A DNA stretch of 64,000 bases from an uncultured Prevotellaceae bacterium. GTDB lineage: Bacteria > Bacteroidota > Bacteroidia > Bacteroidales > Bacteroidaceae. The translations under genes and the position numbers were made by a program. Shown piece by piece: positions 34,513 through 44,159 of this stretch. Below the pieces are notes generated by a model, which had not been told where the DNA came from, did not search any database, and was given only the letters and a program-made list of their open reading frames with translations. Position 1 is the stretch's first letter; each line of letters opens with the position of its first letter. The stretch spans positions 62,001 to 126,000 of the forward strand of contig CACYJV010000007.1 in the NCBI GenBank assembly GCA_902774815.1, written 5' to 3'.

Positions 34513-36165
34513 TTACTTCTTGCACTGCGGGCACCAGGGCTTCAGCTGCTGGAAGAAGTCGTTGCCCTTGTCATCAACAAGGATGAAGGCGGGGAAGTCC
34601 TCAACGGTAATCTTCCAGATGGCCTCCATACCGAGCTCGGGATACTCCACGCACTCGATGGACTTAATGCTCGACTGCGAGAGCACAGCTGCAACGCCGC
34701 CGATGCTTCCGAGGTAGAAACCGCCATGCTTCTTGCAGGCATCGGTGACCACCTGCGAACGGTTGCCCTTGGCAATCATCACGAGCGATGCGCCATGGTC
34801 CTGGAACTCGTCCACATAGGGATCCATACGGTTGGCCGTGGTCGGTCCCATGGAGCCGCAGGGATAGCCCTCCGGTGTCTTGGCAGGTCCGGCATAGAGG
34901 ATGGGATGATCCTTGAAGTAGGCAGGCATCTCTTCGCCGGCATCCAGACGAGCCTTCAGCTTGGCGTGTGCGATGTCACGTGCCACGATGATCGTACCCT
35001 TCAGGTTGACACGTGTCGAAACGGGATACTTCGTCAGCTCAGCACGAACGGCATCAATGCCCTTGTCCAGGTCAATGACGATCTGGTTCTGACCTTCGCC
35101 AGCCTGTGCATACTCGGCAGGAATCAGTTCGGCAGGATTGGCATCCATCTTCTCGAGCCAGATACCATCGGCGTTGATCTTCGCTTTGATATTGCGGTCG
35201 GCCGAACAACTCACGCCCATACCGATGGGGCACGATGCGCCATGGCGCGGCAGACGGATGACGCGAATGTCGTGGGCCAGATACTTGCCGCCGAACTGTG
35301 CGCCCAGACCAATCTTATGGGCCTCTTCGAGCAGTTTGTTCTCAAGGTCGATGTCGCGGAAAGCACGTCCTGTCTCGTCGCCAGTCGTGGGCAGAGCGTC
35401 GTAATACTTGATGGAGGCCAGCTTCACCGTGAGCAGGTTCTTCTCGGCTGATGTGCCGCCGATGACGAACGCAATGTGATAAGGCGGGCAGGCAGCCGTT
35501 CCGAGGCTCTTCATCTTCTCAACGAGGAAGGGCAGCAGCGTTCCTTCGTTCTGGATGGTGGCCTTTGTCATGGGATAGAAGTAGGTCTTGTTGGCCGAAC
35601 CACCACCTTTGGCGACCATCACGAAACGATACTCAGCGCCTTCGCAAGCTTCGATGTCAATCTGTGCGGGCAGGTTGCAACGGGTGTTCACCTCGTCATA
35701 CATGTTCAGCGGAGCATTCTGCGAGTAGCGCAGGTTGTCCTGCGTGAAGGTGTTATAGACACCCAGCGACAAAGCTTCCTCATCCTCGAAGCCCGTCCAT
35801 ACCTGCTGGCCCTTTTCGCCATGGATGATGGCGGTACCGGTGTCCTGGCAGAAAGGCAGCACGCCCTTGGCAGCCGTCTCGGCATTGCGCAGGAACTGCA
35901 AGGCCACGTACTTGTCGTTCTCCGATGCTTCGGGGTCGTTGAGGATGGCTGCCACTTGCAGGTTGTGTTCACGGCGCAGCATGAACTCTACGTCGTGGAA
36001 AGCCTGCTGAGCCAACAATGTTAGCGCTTCGGGCGACACCTTCACGATGGGTTTGCCTTCGAACTCGCTGACGGTTACGCCTTCCTTGGTCAAAAGGCGA
36101 TACTCTGTTTTGTCTTCACCCAGCTGAAACATGGGTGCGTACTTAAATTCAGGGTTTTTAGCCAT
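34513..36165 (-). CDS. class I fumarate hydratase (iron-sulfur)
   Basis: Cytoplasmic 4Fe-4S enzyme interconverting fumarate and malate, 550 residues. Cluster-type cysteines appear in [27 protein letters not shown] and [18 protein letters not shown]. The C-terminal beta domain is recognised by [34 protein letters not shown] and KGNRSQVV. This is the long single-chain class I form. In Bacteroidales it runs in the reductive succinate-forming direction. Monocistronic here, with a 90-nt gap to the DUF3298 gene. Confidence 0.96.
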   Translation of the reverse strand: MAKNPEFKYAPMFQLGEDKTEYRLLTKEGVTVSEFEGKPIVKVSPEALTLLAQQAFHDVEFMLRREHNLQVAAILNDPEASENDKYVALQFLRNAETAAKGVLPFCQDTGTAIIHGEKGQQVWTGFEDEEALSLGVYNTFTQDNLRYSQNAPLNMYDEVNTRCNLPAQIDIEACEGAEYRFVMVAKGGGSANKTYFYPMTKATIQNEGTLLPFLVEKMKSLGTAACPPYHIAFVIGGTSAEKNLLTVKLASIKYYDALPTTGDETGRAFRDIDLENKLLEEAHKIGLGAQFGGKYLAHDIRVIRLPRHGASCPIGMGVSCSADRNIKAKINADGIWLEKMDANPAELIPAEYAQAGEGQNQIVIDLDKGIDAVRAELTKYPVSTRVNLKGTIIVARDIAHAKLKARLDAGEEMPAYFKDHPILYAGPAKTPEGYPCGSMGPTTANRMDPYVDEFQDHGASLVMIAKGNRSQVVTDACKKHGGFYLGSIGGVAAVLSQSSIKSIECVEYPELGMEAIWKITVEDFPAFILVDDKGNDFFQQLKPWCPQCKK

Positions 36166-36194
36166 AATGTTTATAATGATTAAACTAATTTTTG

Positions 36195-36385
36195 GGAGTT
36201 AAAGAAGTTAAAAGAAGTTACGGTCTTTGACCGTTTGGGAAGTTAAAGGACAATACTCATTCTTCCTGAAACTTCAGATAGAAATTCCAAGTATCGGGAC
36301 TAATGTCCTTTAACTTCTTTCGTTCGGCTTTGCCGCTTTCGTAGCAATAGCGGAGAAAGAACTTCATTAACTTCATTAACTTCCT
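36195..36385. repeat. inverted set of short GTTAA/AACTTC repeats plus a GCTTTCGTAGC palindrome
   Basis: GTTAAAGAAGTTAAAAGAAG near 36199 faces AACTTCATTAACTTC near 36362, so the gap between the M16 gene and fumarase can fold into a long irregular hairpin. The palindrome CCGCTTTCGTAGCAATAGCG lies at 36333-36352. No gene is visible in this gap. Confidence 0.5.
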
Positions 36386-36398
36386 TAAGTTGAATAAT

Positions 36399-39305
36399 TT
36401 AATATCCAAAGATTTCTTCTGTCGACAGGCGGCGAATGGGAGCTATCTGCTCCAGCGACTTGATGTCGAGTTCCTTCTCATTGCCAAGAATGACATAGCG
36501 GTAAGGCTTACGGGCCATCTGCTGTTCCTCGAAGCGTACGATGTCGCTCAGCTGCAGTGCTGGCAGAGCCTCATAGATGTTCTTATCGATGTCGTAATCA
36601 ATACCCATTCGTTTGGCCGACAGCCAGGCATTGATGAGCGAGAACTTCGTGGTGCGCTGGCTCTGCAGGCGCTTTGTCAGGGCATCCTTGGCAATGCGGA
36701 AGGCGGTCTCGCTCTGCGGGATGGTATCGAGAATCTGGTGGAACTGGCGTACGCAGTCCATCATCTTGTCGTTCTGCGTGATAATGTGGGTGAAGAAGTA
36801 CTCCTTCTGGTCCTTATAGGCAGGCTCCATGTAGGCGGCAAAGGCGTTGTAGGCCAGACCGCGAGCCTCGCGCAGTTCCTGGAAGACGATGGTGTTCATG
36901 CCACCGCCATAGTACTCGTTGAACAACGCCTTCACGGCAGCCTCCTGCGGTTGCCACGGACGCTGCTCGTTGTGAATCATGCGCATGTAGATGTTCTTGG
37001 CATCGTAGGGAGCCAGAAGGATTTCGTTCTGCGGGGTGGCCTGCATAGTGTAGTGCTTACTCTCGGGCACAGCCATCAGCTTCTTGCCGGTCTTGTGAGC
37101 CTTGGTCACCACCTTAGCCAATTCCTGCTCGCTGAGCGGTCCATAATATAATATGGTGTGGTCGTACTTCGAGAGGTTCCTCAGCAGCGTGAGCAGCTCC
37201 TGCGGATCCTGATGGCGCAGCTGAGCGATGCTGAGGTCGTGGCGTGCGGGGTTGTAAGGACCGTAGATGCCGTACTGTACCAAGCGCGAGAAGTTCTGCT
37301 GCTGGTTCAGCTTCGCATCGTTGCGAGCTTTCTCTTCCAGAGCGATGAGTTGCTGCCAGGCATTGTTGTCAACCTTGGCATTCTGCAACAGATGCTCGAG
37401 CAGCGACAATGCCTGCGGCATGTTCTCGGCCAATCCATTCAGCGTCACGTTCAGCTGGCGTGCACCGACGCTGATGTTGTAGTCGCAAGCCAGTTTGTAG
37501 AACTGCTGCTTCAGCTGATCGTTCGTGTACTTATTGGTGCCGAGATAGTCCAGGTACTCCTTGGCATAGCCATAGCGCAGATCGGCCTCGTTGCCGAATT
37601 CATAGTGGAAGCTGAGCGTGAAGCGACCGTTCTCGGTGTTCTGCACGTAAATGTAGGGCAGCTGCTTCTTGGTCTTGCCAAACGCGAGGTCTTTCTTGAA
37701 GTCAACGAAGCGCGGCTGGATGGGCTTCACGTTCGAATTCTGGATGTCCTTTACGAACTGACTCATCAGGTCGCGGTTGGTAGGAATCGGCGTGATCTGG
37801 GGCTTGTCAATCTTCTTCAGCGTCTTGTCCTCGCCCTGGCGCTTGAGCACCGACACGTAGTTCTGGCCGAAGTGGCGGCGTGCGAAGTCGACAACCTGCT
37901 CTTTAGTGATGCCGGAGATGCGGTCGAGATAGCCCACCTGCTGCTCCCAAGGAATCTCATTGATGTAGGTATCAACGAAAAGGTTAGCACGGGCCTGATT
38001 GCTTTCAAGACGGGTAAAGTAATTCAACTTGGCATTGTTGATAATCGAGGGCAGCAGATCGTCGGAGAAGTCGCCACTCTTCAGTTTCTCAATCTCGGCC
38101 AGCAGCAGGGTGCGCACCTCTTCGAGCGACTGTCCTTCCTTCGGCGTACCGCCAAGGATGAAAGCCGAATAGTCGCGCAGCGATTCCATGCCGCCAAAGG
38201 CGCCGAGCATTTTCATCTGATTGTTGATGTCCAGATCGATAAGACCTGCCGTGCCGTTCGAAAGCATGTCGCCGATAATGTTCAGAGTGTCGCACTGCAG
38301 GGAGTTACCGCGGTCGAAGCGCCAACCCATCCACAATGTTTCAGCCTCCAGGCCAAAGACGGTTGTGTCGCGCGGAGCGGTAATAGGCTTCAAAGCGGGG
38401 AACTCAGGCTGACGAACGTCCTGACCGGGTTTCCACTGTCCGAAATAACGGTCAATGATGGCGATGGTCTCGTCAGGATTCAGGTCGCCGGCCATGCAGA
38501 TGGCTACGTTATTCGGGCGATACCACTTGTTGAAGTAGTTCTTGATGTTTACGATTGATGGATTCTTCAGGTGCTCCTGCGTGCCGATGGTGGTCTGCGT
38601 GCCATAGGGGTGCGTGGGGAAGAGCATCTTGCTCATAGCCTCCCACAGCTTACGCGAGTCCTGTGCGATGCCGATGTTGTACTCCTCATAGACAGCCTCC
38701 AACTCGGTATGGAAACCACGGATGACCATGTTCTGGAAACGGTCGCCCTGGATGCGTGCCCAGTTCTCCACTTCGTTCGAGGGGATGTCCTCGGTGTAGC
38801 AGGTCACGTCGTTCGACGTGTAGGCATTGGTGCCTTCAGCGCCGATGGCAGCCATGAGCTTATCGTACTCGTTCGGAATGAAATAGCGGGCAGCCAGCTG
38901 CGAGACCGAGTCGATCTCGTGGTACTTCTGTCGGCGCAGTTCAGGATCGCTGATGAGGCGATATTCCTCATAGCGTCGCTCAATGTCGTTGAGCAAAGGC
39001 TCTTCGGCAACAGGGTCAATGGTGCCGAACTGCTTGGTGCCCTTGAACATCAGGTGCTCCAGGTAGTGAGCCAGGCCAGTCGTCTCGGCAGGGTCGTTCT
39101 TCGAGCCGGTGCGCACAGCGATGTAGGTCTGTATGCGCGGCTTCTCGGTGTTTACGGAAAGGTAGACTTTCAGGCCGTTGTCGAGGGTGTAGATGCGTGT
39201 CTGCATCTGGTCGCCCTTTACGGTTTCGTACTTGTAGTCCTTGGCTGTTGCTGTACCAAGGAAGGCGCAAAGCATGATGATTGCGCTCAGGATGGTTTTC
39301 TTCAT
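36399..39305 (-). CDS. M16 family zinc metallopeptidase (double-domain)
   Basis: Exported peptidase of 968 residues. Signal peptide (TILSAIIMLCAFLGTATA) followed by an M16 domain with the inverted zinc motif HYLEH in TTGLAHYLEHLMFKGT and a downstream Glu in TELEAVYEEYNIG, an inactive middle M16C-type region, and a second M16 repeat in the C-terminal half (RMIHNEQRPWQPQEAAVKALFNEYYGG). The length matches two-repeat pitrilysin-type proteins of Bacteroidetes. The ATG at 39305 starts the signal peptide, and the 94 in-frame codons upstream lack any such character. Target peptides unknown. Confidence 0.92.
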   Translation of the reverse strand: MKKTILSAIIMLCAFLGTATAKDYKYETVKGDQMQTRIYTLDNGLKVYLSVNTEKPRIQTYIAVRTGSKNDPAETTGLAHYLEHLMFKGTKQFGTIDPVAEEPLLNDIERRYEEYRLISDPELRRQKYHEIDSVSQLAARYFIPNEYDKLMAAIGAEGTNAYTSNDVTCYTEDIPSNEVENWARIQGDRFQNMVIRGFHTELEAVYEEYNIGIAQDSRKLWEAMSKMLFPTHPYGTQTTIGTQEHLKNPSIVNIKNYFNKWYRPNNVAICMAGDLNPDETIAIIDRYFGQWKPGQDVRQPEFPALKPITAPRDTTVFGLEAETLWMGWRFDRGNSLQCDTLNIIGDMLSNGTAGLIDLDINNQMKMLGAFGGMESLRDYSAFILGGTPKEGQSLEEVRTLLLAEIEKLKSGDFSDDLLPSIINNAKLNYFTRLESNQARANLFVDTYINEIPWEQQVGYLDRISGITKEQVVDFARRHFGQNYVSVLKRQGEDKTLKKIDKPQITPIPTNRDLMSQFVKDIQNSNVKPIQPRFVDFKKDLAFGKTKKQLPYIYVQNTENGRFTLSFHYEFGNEADLRYGYAKEYLDYLGTNKYTNDQLKQQFYKLACDYNISVGARQLNVTLNGLAENMPQALSLLEHLLQNAKVDNNAWQQLIALEEKARNDAKLNQQQNFSRLVQYGIYGPYNPARHDLSIAQLRHQDPQELLTLLRNLSKYDHTILYYGPLSEQELAKVVTKAHKTGKKLMAVPESKHYTMQATPQNEILLAPYDAKNIYMRMIHNEQRPWQPQEAAVKALFNEYYGGGMNTIVFQELREARGLAYNAFAAYMEPAYKDQKEYFFTHIITQNDKMMDCVRQFHQILDTIPQSETAFRIAKDALTKRLQSQRTTKFSLINAWLSAKRMGIDYDIDKNIYEALPALQLSDIVRFEEQQMARKPYRYVILGNEKELDIKSLEQIAPIRRLSTEEIFGY

Positions 39306-39384
39306 ATTGCTATTCTTTTCTTGCTTGTTTTTCTTGATGGCCTGGATCGTGTCTTGATGCTCTCGATGGTCCAGACATCCTGAA

Positions 39385-41241
39385 TTACATATAGAGTTTC
39401 TGGTTTTCGAAATCAACCTCGCTGTCAAGGAGTTCCAGGAAGTCGTCCAACACGCCTTCCTCCACGTCGCCCAGCGAGAACTCCTTCTCGGCATCCTTGC
39501 GAATCTCGGCAATCCATGCACGACGAGCGGTGATGTAGTCCTGACGTACTCGCTCGGCATCGGCTTCGGTGATTTCGCTAAGGCCATAGTAGGTGCAGAT
39601 CATATCATAAGTCCACGTCCACCGATACTCGGAATAGTTGCTGTCGATTTCGTTGAAACGCTCGAGAACGTCCTCGATGGTTTCAAGAGTGCCGTTCTCG
39701 ATGTCGTTGATGAGGCGCTGTTCCTCCGAGTCGGGCAGCAGCAGACCAGAGAGGTCGTTCCAGTTGCCCAGGCCGACGTTGGTGACGGGCTTCTCCAAGG
39801 CATGGCGTTTCAGCACGGCACCCATATAGATGCGAAGCGCGATGTCGTAGTATTTGATGCCCTTGCGCAGCGATGAGGCGTTGATTACATACTCATGATA
39901 GTTGTAAGTGGAGACGTTGTCGCCCGAAGCCGAGCGCAGGCGCTCAAGGATTTTCTTGCCTCGTAGAATCTCACCTACGGAGTAAGGCGACAGCCAGTCG
40001 AAGTTGACGATGCTTTTGCGTCCGTCGTGCGGGCGGCGATCGCGCTTCGGCCACTTTCGGATGTCGCGATAGAGTCCTACGGTCGTGAGGTTACGTCCTG
40101 GCGAGAGGTACATTGTGTCGCCATAGGCAATGAGATACGAGAACGGGAGGTCGCGCGTGTCGGGGTGATACATCAGCTTGCCGAAACAGACCGAGAAAGT
40201 TCCTATGGTGGCAGGCATCAGCAGATAAGCACCCGATGCCGTCTTCGTGCCACGCTCCAACGTGCCATAGTGCATGGGCCCCATCTTGTAGGCATGGTTC
40301 GAGAAATTGGTGGCCGAACCGGCATTATAGAACGAGAACATGCCGCCAATCAGCAGGCTCGACTTATGGTGCGATGCCGAGAACGGACCGCAGAAGGCAG
40401 CGCAAGCCTCGCCGTTAGACATATAGCTGTTGGCAAAGAACACGCTGGCCGATGCAGTGAATCCATTGCTTACGTGGCAGGCTTCGCCCACGAAGCAGTC
40501 TTCCATCTTCACGGAATTGATGATGGAGCATCCATCGGAGATGATGGAGTTTTCGCAAATGACGCCTGTTCCGATGAACACCGTGTTCGTCGGCGACGAA
40601 CTGATGGTGCAGTCGCTCAGTCGGGCAGCACCGCTGATCTCGCAGCAGTCGTAGATGACCGTATTCGTGATTTCCTTCGTGTTGACAATCTTCACGTTAT
40701 TGCCTATGGTACCACGATCGGGAATGGTGCGCTGTATCTGCTCGTTGATCATCCTGCGAATGGAATCCTTCAACGGCTTGTTGTGGAAGTGCTTCACCAT
40801 GAAGGCAGCGAACTGGCTGTTCAGGTCGCGAAACAGAATCAGGTTGCCCTCGCCCACCTCGTTGAGCACTGAGATGAGATGGCCTTCGCCATAGGTTGCG
40901 CCCTCGGTGGTTTCCATCGTGCAGACATTTGATATGTAGGTATCGTCGCCGATGGTATAGTTATTGATGTAATTGCCGATGTTCTCAATCAGGCAGTTAT
41001 CGCCCACGCTGACATTTCGCAACGTGGCGTTGTTGATGCCCGAATGCTTTACAAAGCCTTTCGACACCTCGACGTTCTTCTCGAAGTTGCCCAGGCGGAT
41101 GTCGCCATAGAACATCACACGATGAAAATAGTTAGCCCGAAAATCTTCTGCCACGAGCACGCGGGTCCAGTCTTCCGACCAGCAGCTGTTGCTTTCGAGC
41201 AAATCAATCTCTTGTTCTGTCAGTTGTCTGTATTGGTTCAT
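39385..41241 (-). CDS. DUF4954 family protein (left-handed beta-helix-like)
   Basis: Protein of 618 residues. Residues about 55-290 show hexapeptide-like repeats typical of a left-handed beta helix (NATLRNVSVGDNCLIENIGNY, GTIGNNVKIVNTKEITNTVIYD, VFIGTGVICENSIISDGCSI), and the C-terminal third is helical and charged. This matches DUF4954, which is common in Bacteroidetes; by fold it may be a nucleotidyl- or acyltransferase relative, but no activity is established. The start overlaps the hflX stop as ATGA, so the two are translationally coupled. Confidence 0.86.
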   Translation of the reverse strand: MNQYRQLTEQEIDLLESNSCWSEDWTRVLVAEDFRANYFHRVMFYGDIRLGNFEKNVEVSKGFVKHSGINNATLRNVSVGDNCLIENIGNYINNYTIGDDTYISNVCTMETTEGATYGEGHLISVLNEVGEGNLILFRDLNSQFAAFMVKHFHNKPLKDSIRRMINEQIQRTIPDRGTIGNNVKIVNTKEITNTVIYDCCEISGAARLSDCTISSSPTNTVFIGTGVICENSIISDGCSIINSVKMEDCFVGEACHVSNGFTASASVFFANSYMSNGEACAAFCGPFSASHHKSSLLIGGMFSFYNAGSATNFSNHAYKMGPMHYGTLERGTKTASGAYLLMPATIGTFSVCFGKLMYHPDTRDLPFSYLIAYGDTMYLSPGRNLTTVGLYRDIRKWPKRDRRPHDGRKSIVNFDWLSPYSVGEILRGKKILERLRSASGDNVSTYNYHEYVINASSLRKGIKYYDIALRIYMGAVLKRHALEKPVTNVGLGNWNDLSGLLLPDSEEQRLINDIENGTLETIEDVLERFNEIDSNYSEYRWTWTYDMICTYYGLSEITEADAERVRQDYITARRAWIAEIRKDAEKEFSLGDVEEGVLDDFLELLDSEVDFENQKLYM

Positions 41242-42530
41242 ATATCTTCAACATTATATAAAAAGTCGTTATAGGGATATTTCTGCACATGGAGCTGGCG
41301 CACGCGCTTGTAAACGGCATCGCGGAACTCATCAATGTTCTGCTTTTCGCGTGCAGAGATGAACAGGCAGTTCTCGTCGAGTCGTGCCATCCATGTGCGT
41401 TTCAGCTCGTCGAGCGATATGTTTTCCTTCGTCGAGGGTGTCAGGTCATCGGCATCTTTCTCTGTCCACGTGTAGTTGTCAATCTTGTTGAACACGATCA
41501 TCGAAGGCTTGTCGGCACAACCCAAGTCGGCTAACGTCTTCTCTACCACCTTGATCTGTTCTTCGAAGTCGGGATGCGATATATCGACGATGTGCAGCAG
41601 CAGGTCAGCCTCGCGCGTCTCGTCGAGTGTCGATTTGAACGAGTCAACCAGATCGGTAGGAAGCTTGCGGATGAAGCCTACCGTATCGGCCAGCAGGAAG
41701 GGCAGGTTGTCGATGACCACTTTTCGCACAGTTGTGTCGAGGGTGGCAAAGAGCTTGTTCTCGGCAAACACGTCGCTCTTGGAAAGCAGATTCATGATGG
41801 TTGACTTACCCACATTGGTATAGCCCACCAAAGCCACGCGGATGAGTCGCCCGCGGTTCTTGCGCTGAGTGGTCTTCTGCTTGTCTATTTCGACGAGTCG
41901 CTCCTTCAGCAGGGTGATGCGCTGGCGGATGATGCGCTGGTCCATCTCCAGCTGCGTCTCACCAGGTCCACGCAGACCCACCGAGCCTTTTCCGCCGCCG
42001 GAACCCGAGCCGCCGCCCTGACGTTCGAGGTGCGTCCACAGGCGTTGCAGGCGCGGAAGCATGTAGCGATACTGCGCCAGCTCGACTTGCGTCTTGGCGT
42101 TGGCAGTCTGTGCACGCATGGCAAAGATATCGAGGATGAGGCTCGTACGGTCAAGAATCTTCACCTTCAGCTCCTGCTCGATGTTGCGTATCTGCTTGGC
42201 TGTGAGCTCATCGTCGAAGATCACCATGCCTACAGGCTCCGTCTCGGGCGTCAGTTCAATGCCCTCTTCCACGAGTTCTTCGGCCTGTTCCTCTTTCTGG
42301 CGTATGTAGTCGCGAATCTCCTCCAGCTTACCCTTACCCACATAGGTCACTGAACTGGGACCGTTGACGCGCTGCGTAAAGCGTTTCACGACCACAGCTC
42401 CAGCCGTATCAGCCAGAAACTCCAGTTCGTCGAGGTATTCCTTTGTCTTCGCTTCGTCTTGGTTTTGTGTGATGAGGCCCACGAGTACGGCTGTTTCTGC
42501 CCTGGCCTCGGAGATGACAAATTCTTTCAT
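41238..42530 (-). CDS. hflX: ribosome-associated GTPase HflX
   Basis: GTPase that splits stalled or heat-damaged ribosomes. The 430-residue protein has the HflX N-terminal domain (EYLDELEFLADTAGA), the linker motif GPGETQLEMDQR with the glycine-rich GGGSGSGGGKGSVG before it, the G1 loop GYTNVGKST, G3 DTVGFIRKLP, and G4 NKID. It is the first gene of a pair with DUF4954, with a -7 box 20 nt upstream. Confidence 0.96.
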   Translation of the reverse strand: MKEFVISEARAETAVLVGLITQNQDEAKTKEYLDELEFLADTAGAVVVKRFTQRVNGPSSVTYVGKGKLEEIRDYIRQKEEQAEELVEEGIELTPETEPVGMVIFDDELTAKQIRNIEQELKVKILDRTSLILDIFAMRAQTANAKTQVELAQYRYMLPRLQRLWTHLERQGGGSGSGGGKGSVGLRGPGETQLEMDQRIIRQRITLLKERLVEIDKQKTTQRKNRGRLIRVALVGYTNVGKSTIMNLLSKSDVFAENKLFATLDTTVRKVVIDNLPFLLADTVGFIRKLPTDLVDSFKSTLDETREADLLLHIVDISHPDFEEQIKVVEKTLADLGCADKPSMIVFNKIDNYTWTEKDADDLTPSTKENISLDELKRTWMARLDENCLFISAREKQNIDEFRDAVYKRVRQLHVQKYPYNDFLYNVEDI

Positions 42531-42549
42531 TCTACTATATATTTAGGTG

Positions 42550-42557
42550 CAAAGGTA
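42550..42557 (-). promoter_or_regulatory. predicted -7 box for hflX
   Basis: Minus strand TACCTTTG, 19 nt before the hflX ATG. Confidence 0.6.
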
Positions 42558-42564
42558 GTAAAAA

Positions 42565-42592
42565 GTTTCGAGTTACGAGTTCCAAGCTCCAG
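42565..42592. repeat. heptanucleotide repeat (4 units) upstream of hflX
   Basis: GTTTCGA, GTTACGA, GTTCCAA, GCTCCAG lie just behind the hflX -7 box, where the -33 region would fall. Confidence 0.5.
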
Positions 42593-42657
42593 TTTTTTTA
42601 TGCGAAGTGGACTTTTCTTGTAATTAAGTATCGGGCGAAAAGGCGTGTACCCCTGCC

Positions 42658-42745
42658 CAAAGATGGCCTTTGAGGTCGCCAAAGCACTGCTTTCGGGGCA
42701 TGAAAAAGCAGGTTTCGGGCCATAAAACATCAGCTTTCGGGCCAT
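42658..42745. repeat. 22-nt tandem repeat array (4 units)
   Basis: Units start at 42658, 42680, 42702 and 42724, each carrying AAAGCAnTG or AAAACATCAG followed by CTTTCGGGGCAT-like tails. It lies 10 nt before palindromic copy B. Confidence 0.8.
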
Positions 42746-42755
42746 AAAACGGCAA

Positions 42756-43163
42756 GACCTCGGAGAGGTCGCAATATCAGTAACCCCAGGTCTACTGACC
42801 TGGGGATAGGAATCCTCGTGTGGGAATGCCGACTTCGAAGATGTCGCACGAAATGAAGACATAGCTAGGTGCGACATCTTCGAAGTCGCTATCAATATGC
42901 TCGTGATCAAAGTCCCCAGGTCAGTAGACCTGGGGTTTCTGAAATTGCGACATCTTCGAAGTCGCTATTCATTCTTGGTGCGTGTGTCCCCAGGTCAGTA
43001 GACCTGGGGACAGCTGCAACCCGAAACATAAAGAACGACTTCGAAGATGTCGCACGTAATGAAGACTTAGATAGGGGCGACTTCTCCGAAGTCGTCTTCC
43101 TATTGCTGGGTAAGTTTTCTGTTCTTTTCCGTTTTTTCAAGTTCTACCTCCTATAGGTCAACA
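42756..43163. repeat. nested-palindrome element, copy B (extended, 1.5 units)
   Basis: Begins with GACCTCGGAGAGGTC, then left arm CCCCAGGTC-N4-GACCTGGGG, the central pair GACTTCGAAGATGTCG/CGACATCTTCGAAGTC (42831-42890), and the right arm. It then repeats an arm (42988-43009) and a second centre (about 43033-43100) before the terminal CCTCCTATAGGTCAAC. Nothing gene-like is seen in the gap 42593-43240. Confidence 0.75.
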
Positions 43164-43216
43164 GCTATATCGTTGCCTAAAAAATCAATGCCCGGAAAAA
43201 GAAAAATGCAATTTCC

Positions 43217-43248
43217 TTTGGCGGATTTCGGCAAAAATAGTAATTTTG
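43217..43248 (+). promoter_or_regulatory. promoter for nagB (-33 TTTG, -7 TAATTTTG)
   Basis: TTTG at 43217-43220 and TAATTTTG at 43241-43248 are 20 nt apart, the best full match to the Bacteroidetes promoter consensus in the window. The ATG is 51 nt downstream. Confidence 0.75.
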
Positions 43249-43299
43249 CAGATTAGATTGTTTGAATCAGTAACTAACAAAATAAATAAAGTAATCGTT

Positions 43300-44091
43300 A
43301 TGAGAGTAATCATTGAACCAGATTATGAGCAGCTGTCACGTTGGGCTGCCGAGCATGTCATCAGACGCATCAATGAGTTTAATCCTACACCCGACCACAA
43401 GTTCGTGCTGGGTCTTCCTACAGGTTCGTCGCCCGTAGGCATGTATCGCAACTTGGTGAAGGCCTGCAAGCAGGGTCGTGTGTCGTTCAAGAACGTCCTG
43501 ACGTTCAACATGGACGAGTACGTGGGACTGGCCGAGGACCATCCCGAGAGCTACCACTCGTTCATGGCCAAGAACCTGTTCGACCACATTGACTGTCCGA
43601 AGGAGAACATCCACATCCTGAACGGAAACGCCAAGGACCTGGAAGCCGAGTGTGCCCATTACGAGGAGATGATCGCCGAAGCCGGTGGCGTTGACCTTTT
43701 CATCGGAGGTATCGGTCCCGACGGTCACATTGCCTTCAACGAGCCATTCTCGTCGCTGACCAGCCGTACCCGCCAGAAGACGCTGACCACCGACACTATT
43801 ATTGCCAACTCGCGCTTCTTCGAGGGCGACGTGAACAAAGTGCCTAAGACGGCTCTTACCGTAGGTGTAGGCACTGTAATGGATGCCCGCGAAGTGATGA
43901 TTCTGGTCAACGGTCATAGCAAAACACGCGCCCTGCAGGCTGCCATCGAAGGTCCCGTCTGCCAGGCTTGGACCATCAGCGCCCTCCAGCAGCACCAGCA
44001 CGGCATCATCGTTTGCGACGAAGCTGCCGCCGACGAACTGAAAGTGGCTACCTACAAATATTTCAAGGACATTGAAAAGAACAACCTATAA
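43300..44091 (+). CDS. nagB: glucosamine-6-phosphate deaminase
   Basis: Converts glucosamine-6-phosphate to fructose-6-phosphate and ammonia (amino sugar catabolism, cytoplasm). The 263-residue protein has all key motifs: [16 protein letters not shown] (phosphate binding), FNMDEYVGL (catalytic Asp), [14 protein letters not shown] (Asp and His), and [16 protein letters not shown]. The ATG at 43300 begins [11 protein letters not shown], typical for NagB. The following gene is a longer NagB-like fusion 68 nt away. Confidence 0.97.
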   Translation: MRVIIEPDYEQLSRWAAEHVIRRINEFNPTPDHKFVLGLPTGSSPVGMYRNLVKACKQGRVSFKNVLTFNMDEYVGLAEDHPESYHSFMAKNLFDHIDCPKENIHILNGNAKDLEAECAHYEEMIAEAGGVDLFIGGIGPDGHIAFNEPFSSLTSRTRQKTLTTDTIIANSRFFEGDVNKVPKTALTVGVGTVMDAREVMILVNGHSKTRALQAAIEGPVCQAWTISALQQHQHGIIVCDEAAADELKVATYKYFKDIEKNNL

Positions 44092-44103
44092 TCATTCAAA
44101 ATG

Positions 44104-44134
44104 TGGCGGCAGGGCTCAACGAGCCTTGTCGCCA
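44104..44134 (+). other. intercistronic hairpin between nagB and the NagB-like/PIG-L gene
   Basis: A 14-bp stem (TGGCGGCAGGGCTC / GAGCCTTGTCGCCA, two wobble positions) with a 3-nt loop and no T-tract, so probably an mRNA-processing or stabilising structure rather than a terminator. Confidence 0.5.
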
Positions 44135-44159
44135 TATACATTAAACACCTAACGACCTT

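Noticed and set aside
33910-35451. 513-codon plus-strand open frame
   Set aside because: It is antisense to the DUF3298 and fumarase genes, which have clear family motifs; the frame has no recognisable domain or start context.
37158-38558. 466-codon plus-strand open frame
   Set aside because: Antisense to the M16 peptidase; low-complexity Val/Leu-rich translation typical of a shadow frame.
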